This document shows positions 19,327 to 28,428 of a stretch of DNA of 64,000 nucleotides, piece after piece. Within the stretch, counting starts at the first letter, position 1. Every line of letters starts with the position of its first letter. The DNA comes from an uncultured Octadecabacter sp. (GTDB lineage: Bacteria > Pseudomonadota > Alphaproteobacteria > Rhodobacterales > Rhodobacteraceae). The position numbers and the translations under genes were made by a program. Location: positions 62,001 to 126,000 of the forward strand of contig CALAGN010000040.1 in the NCBI GenBank assembly GCA_937891785.1. The letters run 5' to 3'. The notes beneath the pieces were generated by a model. That model had not been told where the DNA came from, did no database searches, and saw only the letters and a program-made list of their open reading frames with translations.

Positions 19327-19625
19327 TTAACATCCAGTTCGGCCACGAGGGGACCCCAGCCCGCACCGTGCATGTCGCGATCATCGCGCGCCCCTTGGAT
19401 CGTTGGACGCGGCATGCTGAATTTGATCACGTTCAGATCAGGGATATCAAAGCGTTTGATCTGATCCGATGAAATCTGGAACAGCGTCGCGACGCGATCC
19501 GTGCTGAGGTTGTCCCTGAGCTGTTCAAACGCCTTGGGCGTACCGCAGAAAATATCGACGGTTAGCCAAAACGGACCCGCGTTTTTTGATCGCACTTTCT
19601 GGGCAATTTCGCCAACGCTAGACAT
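19323..19625 (-). CDS. DUF4387-domain protein
   Basis: MSSVGEIAQKVRSKNAGPFWLTVDIFCGTPKAFEQLRDNLSTDRVATLFQISSDQIKRFDIPDLNVIKFSMPRPTIQGARDDRDMHGAGWGPLVAELDV; partner of AtuA-like gene. Confidence 0.78.
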   Translation of the reverse strand: MSSVGEIAQKVRSKNAGPFWLTVDIFCGTPKAFEQLRDNLSTDRVATLFQISSDQIKRFDIPDLNVIKFSMPRPTIQGARDDRDMHGAGWGPLVAELDVN

Positions 19626-20958
19626 CGGTCACCTCCAGCCGGAAGGCATCCATTGGGTCGGCCAGTTCCATTACATGGTGCAGGACGAATTCATAGGCCG
19701 CGCCACGGTCGATTTCAGCCGGGGAGAACGGGAACGCGAAGGTGGGCATCGGTTCGTTATTACTCAGCGCGTGGTGCAACAGATAGGGGTTCATCAGTTT
19801 TGCAAGCGTCGCCGCCGTCTGCTGATCAGGCGCTGTCAGGATTGCCAGAACGCCCAGTTCGACTGTGTCGGCGGTGCGTGTTTCCAGCGCTCCAAGGGTC
19901 GCGTTGCGCCCTATAATGCGCAGTTCGGCAGACCAAGTGGCTGGGTCCAGCCCCATACGATCTGTCACCTTGGACTTGTGGTGGTTGAGGATGTCGTCGC
20001 ACCAAGCCTGCGCGTTCGCCACGTAATGTGCGTCACGCAGGATCGCGATGGCGATGGTCTGGTAGCCGGTGATCCGGGCCCCTTCGAGTTTAACTGTATA
20101 CTTGTCCGAAGGCACCCATGTGGATCCTTCCACGCGCACGGTCGTGTCGTTCTTGGCGGTATAGGTCGCGCCCGTCACGTCAAGATGGCCGCCCGGTTCA
20201 TAAAGGATGAACGGATCGGAGTTTTCATAAAGCATATGCGCGCTTACGGTGTGCGGAGTGGCGCGGGTGTCGTCGGCCAGCGGTGTGATCGTGAAACCAT
20301 CAGCATCAAAGTCGATCATGATGACGCCAGTGGCGGAATTGGTCGTGCAGATTGCGCCGCATTCGCCGATCTTGGCACCGTGCCAAGCGCCGCCTGCACT
20401 ATCGCCGTTCTGCAAGGGCAGGGCGGCAATGATGGCAGTGTCGGTGGTGCGCCCCGCGATGACGATGTCCGCACCCGTGTTCAGCGCGACCTGAATTTGT
20501 TCTACGCCTGCGAGGGCGACGATATGCTCGCAACTGGCGATCGTCGCGGCGTCCACGTCGGGAGCGGCTGACAGGGGAGTGATCTGTGTCCGGGCGATGA
20601 CTTGCGGGTCTTGCTCGCTATAGAGGCGCGCGATCTTGGCGCTTTGACCCAGTTCGGACAGGATTTCGATTGTGATGTCGTAGAGCCAATCAACCATGCT
20701 GTCCGTGCCGCAGGTACCCGCCGTACCGATGACCAGTGGACAGCCTGCCTTTGTGCGCGCTTGGATCAGCCCGCGCCATTCGACCTTGGTGCTTTCGCGG
20801 GCGTATTTCGACACGCCCCGCCCAAGGTAGGAGGGCCCACTATCCGTGGACCCCCCGTCAATTGCGATCAGGTCGGGTTTGGCCGCAACCGCGCGATCAA
20901 GCGCCGCCTTGTCATAGCCAAGGCCAAGCGCGCCCGAAGGGATCAGAACCCGCACCAT
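19618..20958 (-). CDS. AtuA-family (DUF1446) protein
   Basis: VLIPSGALGLGYDKAALDRAVAAKPDLIAIDGGSTDSGPSYLGRGVSKY...VIAGRTTDTAIIAALPLQNG; acyclic terpene utilisation AtuA family. Confidence 0.82.
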   Translation of the reverse strand: MVRVLIPSGALGLGYDKAALDRAVAAKPDLIAIDGGSTDSGPSYLGRGVSKYARESTKVEWRGLIQARTKAGCPLVIGTAGTCGTDSMVDWLYDITIEILSELGQSAKIARLYSEQDPQVIARTQITPLSAAPDVDAATIASCEHIVALAGVEQIQVALNTGADIVIAGRTTDTAIIAALPLQNGDSAGGAWHGAKIGECGAICTTNSATGVIMIDFDADGFTITPLADDTRATPHTVSAHMLYENSDPFILYEPGGHLDVTGATYTAKNDTTVRVEGSTWVPSDKYTVKLEGARITGYQTIAIAILRDAHYVANAQAWCDDILNHHKSKVTDRMGLDPATWSAELRIIGRNATLGALETRTADTVELGVLAILTAPDQQTAATLAKLMNPYLLHHALSNNEPMPTFAFPFSPAEIDRGAAYEFVLHHVMELADPMDAFRLEVTDV

Positions 20959-22499
20959 TAGTCAGACACAGCCTGTGGTTTGGTCAGGACCTTGCGCAGG
21001 AAGATTGGCGCAAAGAAACCCAACACGGCGGCGATCAGCAGGCACAGGGCAATCACCGACAGGTCGGTCGTATCGCTTGGGCGTGTGTAAATCAGCCCCC
21101 ACGCGCTGCCGTCAGACAGAACCATCGCATCACGGAGCTGTTTCTCCATCTGGTGGCCCAGCAGGATGCCAAGGATCACCGGAACCGTCGGGATATCCAG
21201 CTTGCGTAACAGATAGCCGAGCACACCGAATGCGACGACCAGCAACAGGTCAAAGTAGCTGCCTGTCAGCGAATAGATTCCCACAAAGCTGATCATCGTA
21301 ACACCCGGCAACAGAATCGCGGGTGGCACTTGTAAGACTCGCACAAAGATTTTCACCATCGGCACGTTCATGATCAGCAGCACGACGTTGGCGATCAAGA
21401 GCGATGCGATCAACCCCCAAACGACGTCGGGACGTTCTGTGAATAAGGTCGGACCGGGGGTGATGTTGAGCGTAACCAGCACCGCCAGCAAGACGGCCGT
21501 CGTCCCTGAACCGGGCACGCCCAGCGTCAGCATTGGCACCAACGCACCACCGGCGGCGGCGTTATTGCCCGCCTCTGGGGCGGCGACACCTTTGGGCACA
21601 CCTGTGCCAAAGCCGCCTTTTTCACCCGCGATGGATTTCTCCATCATATAGGTCATGAAGCTGCCAAGGCTGGCACCCGCACCGGGCAAAACGCCCGCGA
21701 AAAAGCCCACGAAACTTGACCGCAGCATGGTCCAACGTGTGTCCCAGATATCAGCCCAAGGCACGCGAACCTTGCCGACTTTCACACCCACGGCGGATGA
21801 TTTCCCGTGGCTTTCGATGAAAAAGAAAATCTCAGATACGGCGAACAGCCCGACAATGGCGACTAGAAAATCAATGCCGTCATAAAGGTGCAGGTTGCCC
21901 CCCGTCATGCGGGGCAGGCCAGAATTGGGATCAAGGCCGATCATCGCGATCATCAGGCCGATACAAGATGCCAGTGCCGCCTTGGCTTGGTTATTGGACG
22001 AAATGCCGCCCAAGGTGGCAAAGGCCAGCAGATAAAGCGCGAAGTATTCGCCGGGGCCAAATTCATAGGCGACGCGGCTAAGAAGCGGGGCCAAAAGCAT
22101 CAGTCCGATTGTGGCCAGCAAAGCGCCGACAAAGCTTGCGACGCCGGAAATGACCAGCGCGTCAGCGGCGCGCCCGTTCTTTGCCATCGGATACCCGTCA
22201 AGGGTCGTCATCAGGGCCGGTTCATCGCCCGGAATATTGAGCAGGATCGAGCTGATCCGCCCGCCATACATCGCGCCGTAATAGATTGATGTGAGCAGCA
22301 CGAGGGCGGCCACAGCATCAAGCTGCAGCGAGAAGGTAATAGGGATCATGATCGCAACACCGTTCGCAGGGCCAAGGCCCGGCAGCGCGCCGACTATTGT
22401 GCCGATAAAGCAGCCGAGAATTGCAAGGAACAGCGTGTAGGGCGAAAAAGCGATCGAAAAGCCAAGCGCGAGATTATCAAAAAGTTCCATCAGAACCAC
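20958..22499 (-). CDS. tctA: Tripartite tricarboxylate transporter permease TctA family
   Basis: IVGALPGLGPANGVAIMIPITF...YYGAMYGGRISSILLNIPGDEPALMTTLDGYPMAKNGRA. Confidence 0.92.
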   Translation of the reverse strand: MVLMELFDNLALGFSIAFSPYTLFLAILGCFIGTIVGALPGLGPANGVAIMIPITFSLQLDAVAALVLLTSIYYGAMYGGRISSILLNIPGDEPALMTTLDGYPMAKNGRAADALVISGVASFVGALLATIGLMLLAPLLSRVAYEFGPGEYFALYLLAFATLGGISSNNQAKAALASCIGLMIAMIGLDPNSGLPRMTGGNLHLYDGIDFLVAIVGLFAVSEIFFFIESHGKSSAVGVKVGKVRVPWADIWDTRWTMLRSSFVGFFAGVLPGAGASLGSFMTYMMEKSIAGEKGGFGTGVPKGVAAPEAGNNAAAGGALVPMLTLGVPGSGTTAVLLAVLVTLNITPGPTLFTERPDVVWGLIASLLIANVVLLIMNVPMVKIFVRVLQVPPAILLPGVTMISFVGIYSLTGSYFDLLLVVAFGVLGYLLRKLDIPTVPVILGILLGHQMEKQLRDAMVLSDGSAWGLIYTRPSDTTDLSVIALCLLIAAVLGFFAPIFLRKVLTKPQAVSD

Positions 22500-22933
22500 C
22501 CCCGTGGAAAGCCGACAAGGCCCAGATCAAGAATGAATTTGAACAGAACGAACAAGCCAGCCGAAAGGCCAAGACCCGTGAGGACTGCGGCAACTGGTTT
22601 GGGCGTAATCTGGTAGCTGAGTGCGCCCGCGACGATCGCCGTGGGGATCAAAAAACCCAATGGGCGCAACGCATAGGCGTATCCCACCAGCAGCACGATC
22701 GAGATCAGGATCGAACCGACTGTCCATAAAACAGGCCAGTCCGGCTCTTCGTCAGGGCGTAGGATCATCACGACGCAGCAGATGACTGCAACGGAAGCCA
22801 CGCCGATCGGAAAGGCCTTCGATCCGACGGGATCGGCAAGAAAACTGACCTGAATCTGGAGGGCGCTCGCGATATACACGAGCGCCACACAGATCATGGC
22901 CAGACCGAATATGCGGTCTGACAAGCGCGCCAT
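22490..22933 (-). CDS. tctB: Tripartite tricarboxylate transporter TctB family small subunit
   Basis: Four-TM small membrane protein between tctA and tctC genes; operonic overlap. Confidence 0.85.
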   Translation of the reverse strand: MARLSDRIFGLAMICVALVYIASALQIQVSFLADPVGSKAFPIGVASVAVICCVVMILRPDEEPDWPVLWTVGSILISIVLLVGYAYALRPLGFLIPTAIVAGALSYQITPKPVAAVLTGLGLSAGLFVLFKFILDLGLVGFPRGWF

Positions 22934-22934
22934 C

Positions 22935-23897
22935 TTACTGGATCACGCCGATTTCGCGGCTCAGCTCTTCGGTGCTGGCCACAACGCCGTCAATCCACGA
23001 CTGGAAATCGCCACCGACTTTGGTGAACGGGGCAAGACCGTTGTCCATCATTGCCTGCTGCCATGCATCGCTGGCTGCGACTGCTGCCAGACGGTCGGCC
23101 CAGACCTGGAATTCCTCGTCGGAAATATCCAAGGGCACGTAAAGACCACGCCAGTTCACGGCGACAACGTCATAGCCCTGCTCTATAGCAGTTGGGATAT
23201 CTTCGAAACCAGGCACGCGTTCTTCGGTCAGAACGGCCAGTACACGCACGTCACCGGACTGAACAAATCCAACGATTTCGGACATGTCACCAGTCATCGC
23301 TTGGGTAAAGCCACCAATTGTCTGGGTGATCGCATCTGCGCCACCGTCAACACCGATGTATTTCACCTGCGTGATATCTTCGAGGCCAGCAGCCTTGAGG
23401 ATTTGCAGCGGCTTGAGGTGGTCAAACCCGCCAACAGCCGAGCCGCCAGCAAAGGCAACCGAGCTTGGATCGGCCAGAACGGCATCAACCAGATCGTTCA
23501 GTGTTTGGAACGGGCTGTCTGCTGCGACGACAATAACGCCCGGATCGGCACCGATGGCGCCAACAAAGCGCACCTGATCGGCGGTCGCACCGCCATAGGC
23601 GTTTTGTGCCAAACGGGTTGTGGTTGCCGAAGATGCAGCAATGATCAGGTCAGCATCGCTTGAGCGTTCGGTGACAACGTGGCTAAATGCCAAACCGCCG
23701 CCAGCGCCAGCCATGTTGGTAACCTGAACGGGGCTATCGACTTCGCCGATGTCGAACAGAATCTTGCCGATCTGGCGGCAGGTGAAATCCCAGCCACCGC
23801 CGGGGTTTGCCGGTGCGATGCACTCGGCGGCCATGGCAGATGTGCCAAGGGTTATGGCGGCGCCAGTGACCAGCGCCTTAAAAGTTAACTTGTTCAT
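22935..23897 (-). CDS. tctC: Tripartite tricarboxylate transporter substrate-binding protein (TctC family)
   Basis: Signal peptide then ECIAPANPGGGWDFTCRQIGKILFDIGEV...VTNMAGAGGGLAFSHVV, Bug/TctC family. Confidence 0.9.
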   Translation of the reverse strand: MNKLTFKALVTGAAITLGTSAMAAECIAPANPGGGWDFTCRQIGKILFDIGEVDSPVQVTNMAGAGGGLAFSHVVTERSSDADLIIAASSATTTRLAQNAYGGATADQVRFVGAIGADPGVIVVAADSPFQTLNDLVDAVLADPSSVAFAGGSAVGGFDHLKPLQILKAAGLEDITQVKYIGVDGGADAITQTIGGFTQAMTGDMSEIVGFVQSGDVRVLAVLTEERVPGFEDIPTAIEQGYDVVAVNWRGLYVPLDISDEEFQVWADRLAAVAASDAWQQAMMDNGLAPFTKVGGDFQSWIDGVVASTEELSREIGVIQ

Positions 23898-24027
23898 TTA
23901 GGGTCTCCTCCCAGAGATTTCGTGCAGGGCTGGCGACAATTGCAACAGCCCCTTGCAGATGCGCAGGATTTCGCTTCAACCTGACATGAACCTGTCACGG
24001 ACGAAAATAAACAAAGAGGAGGGTGCG

Positions 24028-24693
24028 ATGCGATTTCTGCTGGTCGAAGATAACACCGACCTCGCACAGTCGGTGCAGACCCGCCTAAGCATGGACGGGC
24101 ATGGTGTTGACTGGGCCCCGACCCTGCAAAGCGCCGAAGACCATTTAGGCAGTGCAACCTATGATCTGATTTTGCTCGATATCATGCTGCCAGACGGTGA
24201 CGGGCGCGACTTTTTGGCGGCCCACAGGCGTGCAAAACGCGACACGCCAGTGATCGTGATGACGGCGCGATCTGCGGTGACGGATCGGGTTGCCTTACTA
24301 GACAGCGGTGCCGATGATTATGTCACAAAACCTTTTGATTTCGCCGAGTTAGAGGCGCGCGTGCGGGCAGTCTTGCGCCGCCGGTCAGGTGTCGCACAGA
24401 CCACGCGCAGCTACGCTGATCTGGTGTTTGATCCGCTCTCGGCCACCGTGGTGGTGAACGGCGATGCGCGGGAATTGCGCAACCGCGAACTGCGTCTGTT
24501 CGAGGTGCTTTTGTCCGCACCAGACCGGATTTTCTCCAAGGCGCAATTGTGTGATCGGCTGTTTTCCTACGCCGAGACCGTCACCGATAACGCTATCGAA
24601 GTTTACGTGGGCCGGTTGCGTCGCAAGCTGGATGGCAGCCGTGCGCGGATCGAAACGGTGCGCGGTGTCGGCTATCGGCTGACCCAAACATGA
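24028..24693 (+). CDS. tctD: OmpR-family response regulator (TctD-like)
   Basis: MRFLLVEDNTDLAQSVQTRLSMDGHGVDW...YDLILLDIMLPDGDGRDF...GADDYVTKPFDFAELEARVRAVLRR plus winged-helix domain; divergent from tctC. Confidence 0.88.
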   Translation: MRFLLVEDNTDLAQSVQTRLSMDGHGVDWAPTLQSAEDHLGSATYDLILLDIMLPDGDGRDFLAAHRRAKRDTPVIVMTARSAVTDRVALLDSGADDYVTKPFDFAELEARVRAVLRRRSGVAQTTRSYADLVFDPLSATVVVNGDARELRNRELRLFEVLLSAPDRIFSKAQLCDRLFSYAETVTDNAIEVYVGRLRRKLDGSRARIETVRGVGYRLTQT

Positions 24694-26075
24694 GCAGCGC
24701 ACGCGCCACGTCGCCATCGATTCGCCAGCGCCTTGTGTTGCAGCTTGTCGTCGTTGCGGCGCTTTTGTCGGGACTGCTGTATCTGTCGGTGCGCACGGTT
24801 GCGGACGCCGCCGTGGAAACCACGCAAGACAGTATTCTGGGCGCGGCCACGACAACCATTGCGGATGAACTGCGTGGTGGTGAAGACGGGATCGAGGTCG
24901 ATATTCCCTACACCGCGTTTTCGATGTTGGGGGCGATCGGGCAGGACCGGGTTTTTTATCGCATCATGGTCGGCAATCAGACAGTTACCGGATATGATGA
25001 TCTGCCCGCACCTGATGGGACAGCCTCGGGGCTTGAGCCACGCTATTACAGCCGCCCGTTTCGCGATGTTGACCTGCGGATTGCCGCTGTGTCACGCACC
25101 GTTCTGGTGCAGGGGCGCGCGGTTGAGGCGGTGATTATCGTCGGCCAGACCCGCCAGGGCCAAGCGGCGATTGTGGCCAATATGGCGAACCGTGCGGCGG
25201 CCCTTGGATTGGGGTTCTTTGTGGTGGCGACGCTGTTGTCCATCCTGACAGCGGGCACAGTGCTGCGCCCGATCAACCGTCTGGCGGAAGCCGTGGGGCG
25301 GCGCGGCCCTCAAGACCTGCGCCCGATCCATCGTGACGCGCCGCGCGAACTTGCACCGTTTGTTACGGCTTTGAACGGGTTTATCACCCGCCTTGGCGGC
25401 GCGTTGTCGCGCACCGAAACGTTTATTGCCGAAGCCGCACATCATATCCGCACGCCGCTTGCCACGGTGCGGGCCCAAGCCGAAATCGCCCTGCGCCAAA
25501 CCAACGATGATGCGACGCGCACCGCGTTGCGCAGTGTGGTGCGGGCTGTGGATGCTTCGGCGCGATCTGCGGGGCAATTGCTGGATCATGCAACCGTGGT
25601 TTATCGCACCGATCAGCGCACCGATGAACGCCTTGATCTGGGCGCGCTGACACGTGACATCGCACGCGCGTTCGAGCCCACAGCCGATCTGCGCGAGATC
25701 GTGATTGCGCTGGATGTGCCCGTTGATCCGGTTCAGGTCACGGGTGACCGCCTGCTTTTGGAAAGCGCGCTGCGCAATCTGGTTGATAACGCGATTAAAT
25801 ACGCGGACCCCGAAACGCAGGTTGATATCGCGCTAAAGCTTGGTGACGGCCGCGCAGAAATCTTGGTTTGTGACCGTGGGCGCGGGTTGTCGGGCGTACA
25901 GGCGCAGGCCCTCACGAAGCGGTTTCAGCGCGGTGAAAATGTCGGCGATGTGGTTGGCTCGGGTCTGGGTCTGACCATCGTCAACGAGGTCGCCCAAGCT
26001 GCGGGCGGCAGTTTTGATATTGTGAACCGCAAAGGAGGTGGCGCGTGCGCAACCCTGCAATTACCGCTGTCCTAA
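24690..26075 (+). CDS. tctE: Sensor histidine kinase (TctE-like)
   Basis: N-terminal TctE-type sensor, HAMP, EAAHHIRTPLATVRAQAEIAL H-box, NLVDNAIKYA, GSGLGLTIV; ATGA overlap with the regulator. Confidence 0.88.
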   Translation: MSSARATSPSIRQRLVLQLVVVAALLSGLLYLSVRTVADAAVETTQDSILGAATTTIADELRGGEDGIEVDIPYTAFSMLGAIGQDRVFYRIMVGNQTVTGYDDLPAPDGTASGLEPRYYSRPFRDVDLRIAAVSRTVLVQGRAVEAVIIVGQTRQGQAAIVANMANRAAALGLGFFVVATLLSILTAGTVLRPINRLAEAVGRRGPQDLRPIHRDAPRELAPFVTALNGFITRLGGALSRTETFIAEAAHHIRTPLATVRAQAEIALRQTNDDATRTALRSVVRAVDASARSAGQLLDHATVVYRTDQRTDERLDLGALTRDIARAFEPTADLREIVIALDVPVDPVQVTGDRLLLESALRNLVDNAIKYADPETQVDIALKLGDGRAEILVCDRGRGLSGVQAQALTKRFQRGENVGDVVGSGLGLTIVNEVAQAAGGSFDIVNRKGGGACATLQLPLS

Positions 26076-27097
26076 GTGGGCTGTTGATCTGCTGGGCCGC
26101 CATGGTCGCGGCCTTTGAGATTGAAGAAGATACCCTATTTGCAGGGACCGGCACGGGCGGTGAATTGCGCATTCTGTCCACCACAGACACCGGGATTTTC
26201 GCGCCACTGTTGCGGGCCTTTCAGGCGACCCGCCCTGACGTTTCGATCCGCTACACCGTGGCCAGCAGTCAAGAGGTGTATCGCGCCCTTTACGACGAAG
26301 GCGCGGGATACGATCTGGCGATTTCATCGGCGATGGATTTGCAGATGAAACTGGCCAATGACGGCTTTGCCCAGCCGTTTCGTGGTGCGGCGGGGTTTGA
26401 TTGGCCCGCTTGGGCGCATTGGCAGGATCGTCTGTTTGCCTTTGCACAGGAACCTGTCGTTCTGATCGTGTCGCGCGCTGGATTGGGTGATTTGCCCCTG
26501 CCGCGCACCCGACAAGATTTGATCAGCCTGATGCGCGATTACCCTGACGTCTTTACGGGGCGTATCGGCACCTATGATCCGACGCTATCGGGTGCGGGGT
26601 ATTTATTTGCCACCCAAGACGCGCGCCAATCCGATACGTTTTGGCGGTTGGCCGAAGTCATGGGCGGGATGCATCCGCGCCTTTACAGTGCGTCGGGCGC
26701 GATGATCGCGGACCTGCAGGCGGGGGAACTGGTCATGGCCTATAACGTGTTGGGCAGTTACGCCGAGGCGCGTCTGGACGCGGATGCCGGCGACGTCATC
26801 GTCGCGCTTGAGGATTTCACTCTGACCTTGTTGCGCACAGCTTTGATCCCGCAGCAGGCACCGTCGCCCGAGCTTGGTGCGGCATTTCTAGGGTTCATGT
26901 TATCACCCGCTGGCCAGCAAATTATCGAGACGCAAACCGGCCTGCCGGCAATTGACGAGTCAGCATTGGCGGCTGGTCCGCACCTGCGCCCGATTCGTCT
27001 GGGGCCGGGATTGCTGGTGTTTGTCGATCCGCTAAAACGCGAACGTTTCCTTGAGGAATGGCGGGCGGCGGTGCAGCAGCCTAGTGATCAACCGTGA
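26045..27097 (+). CDS. Extracellular solute-binding protein (Fe3+/PgtC-like type) coupled to TctDE
   Basis: Signal peptide, LRILSTTDTGIFAPLLRAFQATRPDVSIRYTVASSQEVYRALYDEGAGYDLAISSAMDLQMKLANDGFAQPF; GTG start overlaps the kinase 3' end by 31 nt. Confidence 0.82.
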   Translation: MRNPAITAVLSGLLICWAAMVAAFEIEEDTLFAGTGTGGELRILSTTDTGIFAPLLRAFQATRPDVSIRYTVASSQEVYRALYDEGAGYDLAISSAMDLQMKLANDGFAQPFRGAAGFDWPAWAHWQDRLFAFAQEPVVLIVSRAGLGDLPLPRTRQDLISLMRDYPDVFTGRIGTYDPTLSGAGYLFATQDARQSDTFWRLAEVMGGMHPRLYSASGAMIADLQAGELVMAYNVLGSYAEARLDADAGDVIVALEDFTLTLLRTALIPQQAPSPELGAAFLGFMLSPAGQQIIETQTGLPAIDESALAAGPHLRPIRLGPGLLVFVDPLKRERFLEEWRAAVQQPSDQP

Positions 27098-27323
27098 TGG
27101 TTTGGCGCAACGCGCCCGTGCCTTGATCGTAAATCAGGATGCGGTCGTCGTCTGTCACTACGGCAAACCAGTCGCTGCCTTGGGTAAATGCTGCGGCGTT
27201 TGCCCCTTCGGGTAATGTCACGCGGTCGGGCAATGCGACGGGATCACCACCGAAGCGGATGACAAACAATCCGATCAGGACTATGAAGCCCAAAATCATC
27301 ACGCCGGTCAGCACAAAGACCAT
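27081..27323 (-). CDS. Small membrane protein (DUF6476-like)
   Basis: PDETPELPASLKLLRGMVFVLTGVMILGFIVLIGLFVIRFGGDP...LPEGANAAAFTQGSDWFAVVTDDDRILIYDQGTGALRQTITVDH. The N-terminus is probably further upstream (about 27350), start codon unclear. Confidence 0.6.
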   Translation of the reverse strand: MVFVLTGVMILGFIVLIGLFVIRFGGDPVALPDRVTLPEGANAAAFTQGSDWFAVVTDDDRILIYDQGTGALRQTITVDH

Positions 27324-27381
27324 GCCGCGCAGTAATTTCAAGCTTGCCGGTAATTCCGGCGTTTCATCAGGAGCATGTTCT

Positions 27382-28428
27382 ATGGGTGCGTCCCCCGCCC
27401 GCCAAATTGTCAGTTTCGAAATCGCGGCTGATCCGCCTGCGCGCCTTGATAAGGCGCTTTCGCGAGATGTGCCAGAAGATGCGTCGCTGTCACGCTCGCG
27501 CCTTGCCAAACTGATCCCCGCGGGTGAGGTCACGGTGAACGGCACCGTTGTAACTGACCCGCGCGCCAAGGTGGCCGAAGGGGACATTGTAGCGGTAACA
27601 ATCGAAGTGGCCACCGAAAGCCATATTGGCGGGGAAGACATCCCGCTTGAGGTGGTGTTTGAAGACGACGACCTGGTCGTGATTAATAAACCTGCGGGCA
27701 TGGTCGTGCATCCGGCGCCCGGATCGCCCAGCGGCACGCTTGTGAACGCGTTGATCCATCATTGCGGCGAAAGCCTGTCGGGAGTGGGCGGCGAAAAGCG
27801 GCCCGGAATTGTGCACCGGATTGATAAAGAAACCAGCGGGCTGCTGGTTGTCGCCAAATCCGACAAGGCGCATCACGGGTTGGCCGCCCAGTTTGAAAGG
27901 CACACAGTCGTGCGCCATTATCAGGCCGTCTGTTACGGCGCCCCTGACGCAAATGATCCGCGTCTGCGCGGTGTGCGGGGCACAAACTTTGAAAGCGGCA
28001 ATATTCTGAAAATTTCGACGCAACTGGCGCGTCATAAACACGATCGTCAACGCCAAGCGGTGCTGTGGCACGGCGGGCGGCACGCGGTGACACGCTCGCG
28101 GATCCTTGAGACATTCGGCGTAACGCCTGTCGCGTCCTTGATCGAGTGCTGGCTGGAAACCGGCCGCACGCACCAGATTCGCGTGCATATGGCGCATGTG
28201 GGGCATTCGCTGATCGGCGATCCGACCTATGGCGGCAAACGAAAACTGTCCGCAAAAGCGGTGAATGTGGTTGCAGTGGACGCGGTGCGTAATTTTCCGC
28301 GCCAAGCGCTGCACGCCGCCAGTTTAGGGTTTGTGCATCCGGTTACGGGCGAAAAAGTGCATTTTAGCGCGCCCTTGCCCACGGATATGACCGAACTGCT
28401 GGAAATCCTGAGGCTGCCTGTCACCTAA
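27382..28428 (+). CDS. rluD: RluA-family 23S rRNA pseudouridine synthase (RluD-like)
   Basis: S4 domain, then HRIDKETSGLLVVAKSDKAHHGLAAQFE, TGRTHQIRVHMAHVGHSLIGDPTYGG. Confidence 0.9.
   Translation: MGASPARQIVSFEIAADPPARLDKALSRDVPEDASLSRSRLAKLIPAGEVTVNGTVVTDPRAKVAEGDIVAVTIEVATESHIGGEDIPLEVVFEDDDLVVINKPAGMVVHPAPGSPSGTLVNALIHHCGESLSGVGGEKRPGIVHRIDKETSGLLVVAKSDKAHHGLAAQFERHTVVRHYQAVCYGAPDANDPRLRGVRGTNFESGNILKISTQLARHKHDRQRQAVLWHGGRHAVTRSRILETFGVTPVASLIECWLETGRTHQIRVHMAHVGHSLIGDPTYGGKRKLSAKAVNVVAVDAVRNFPRQALHAASLGFVHPVTGEKVHFSAPLPTDMTELLEILRLPVT

Noticed and set aside
19501-20571. 356-aa forward ORF
   Set aside because: Antisense to the AtuA-like gene; no recognisable domains.
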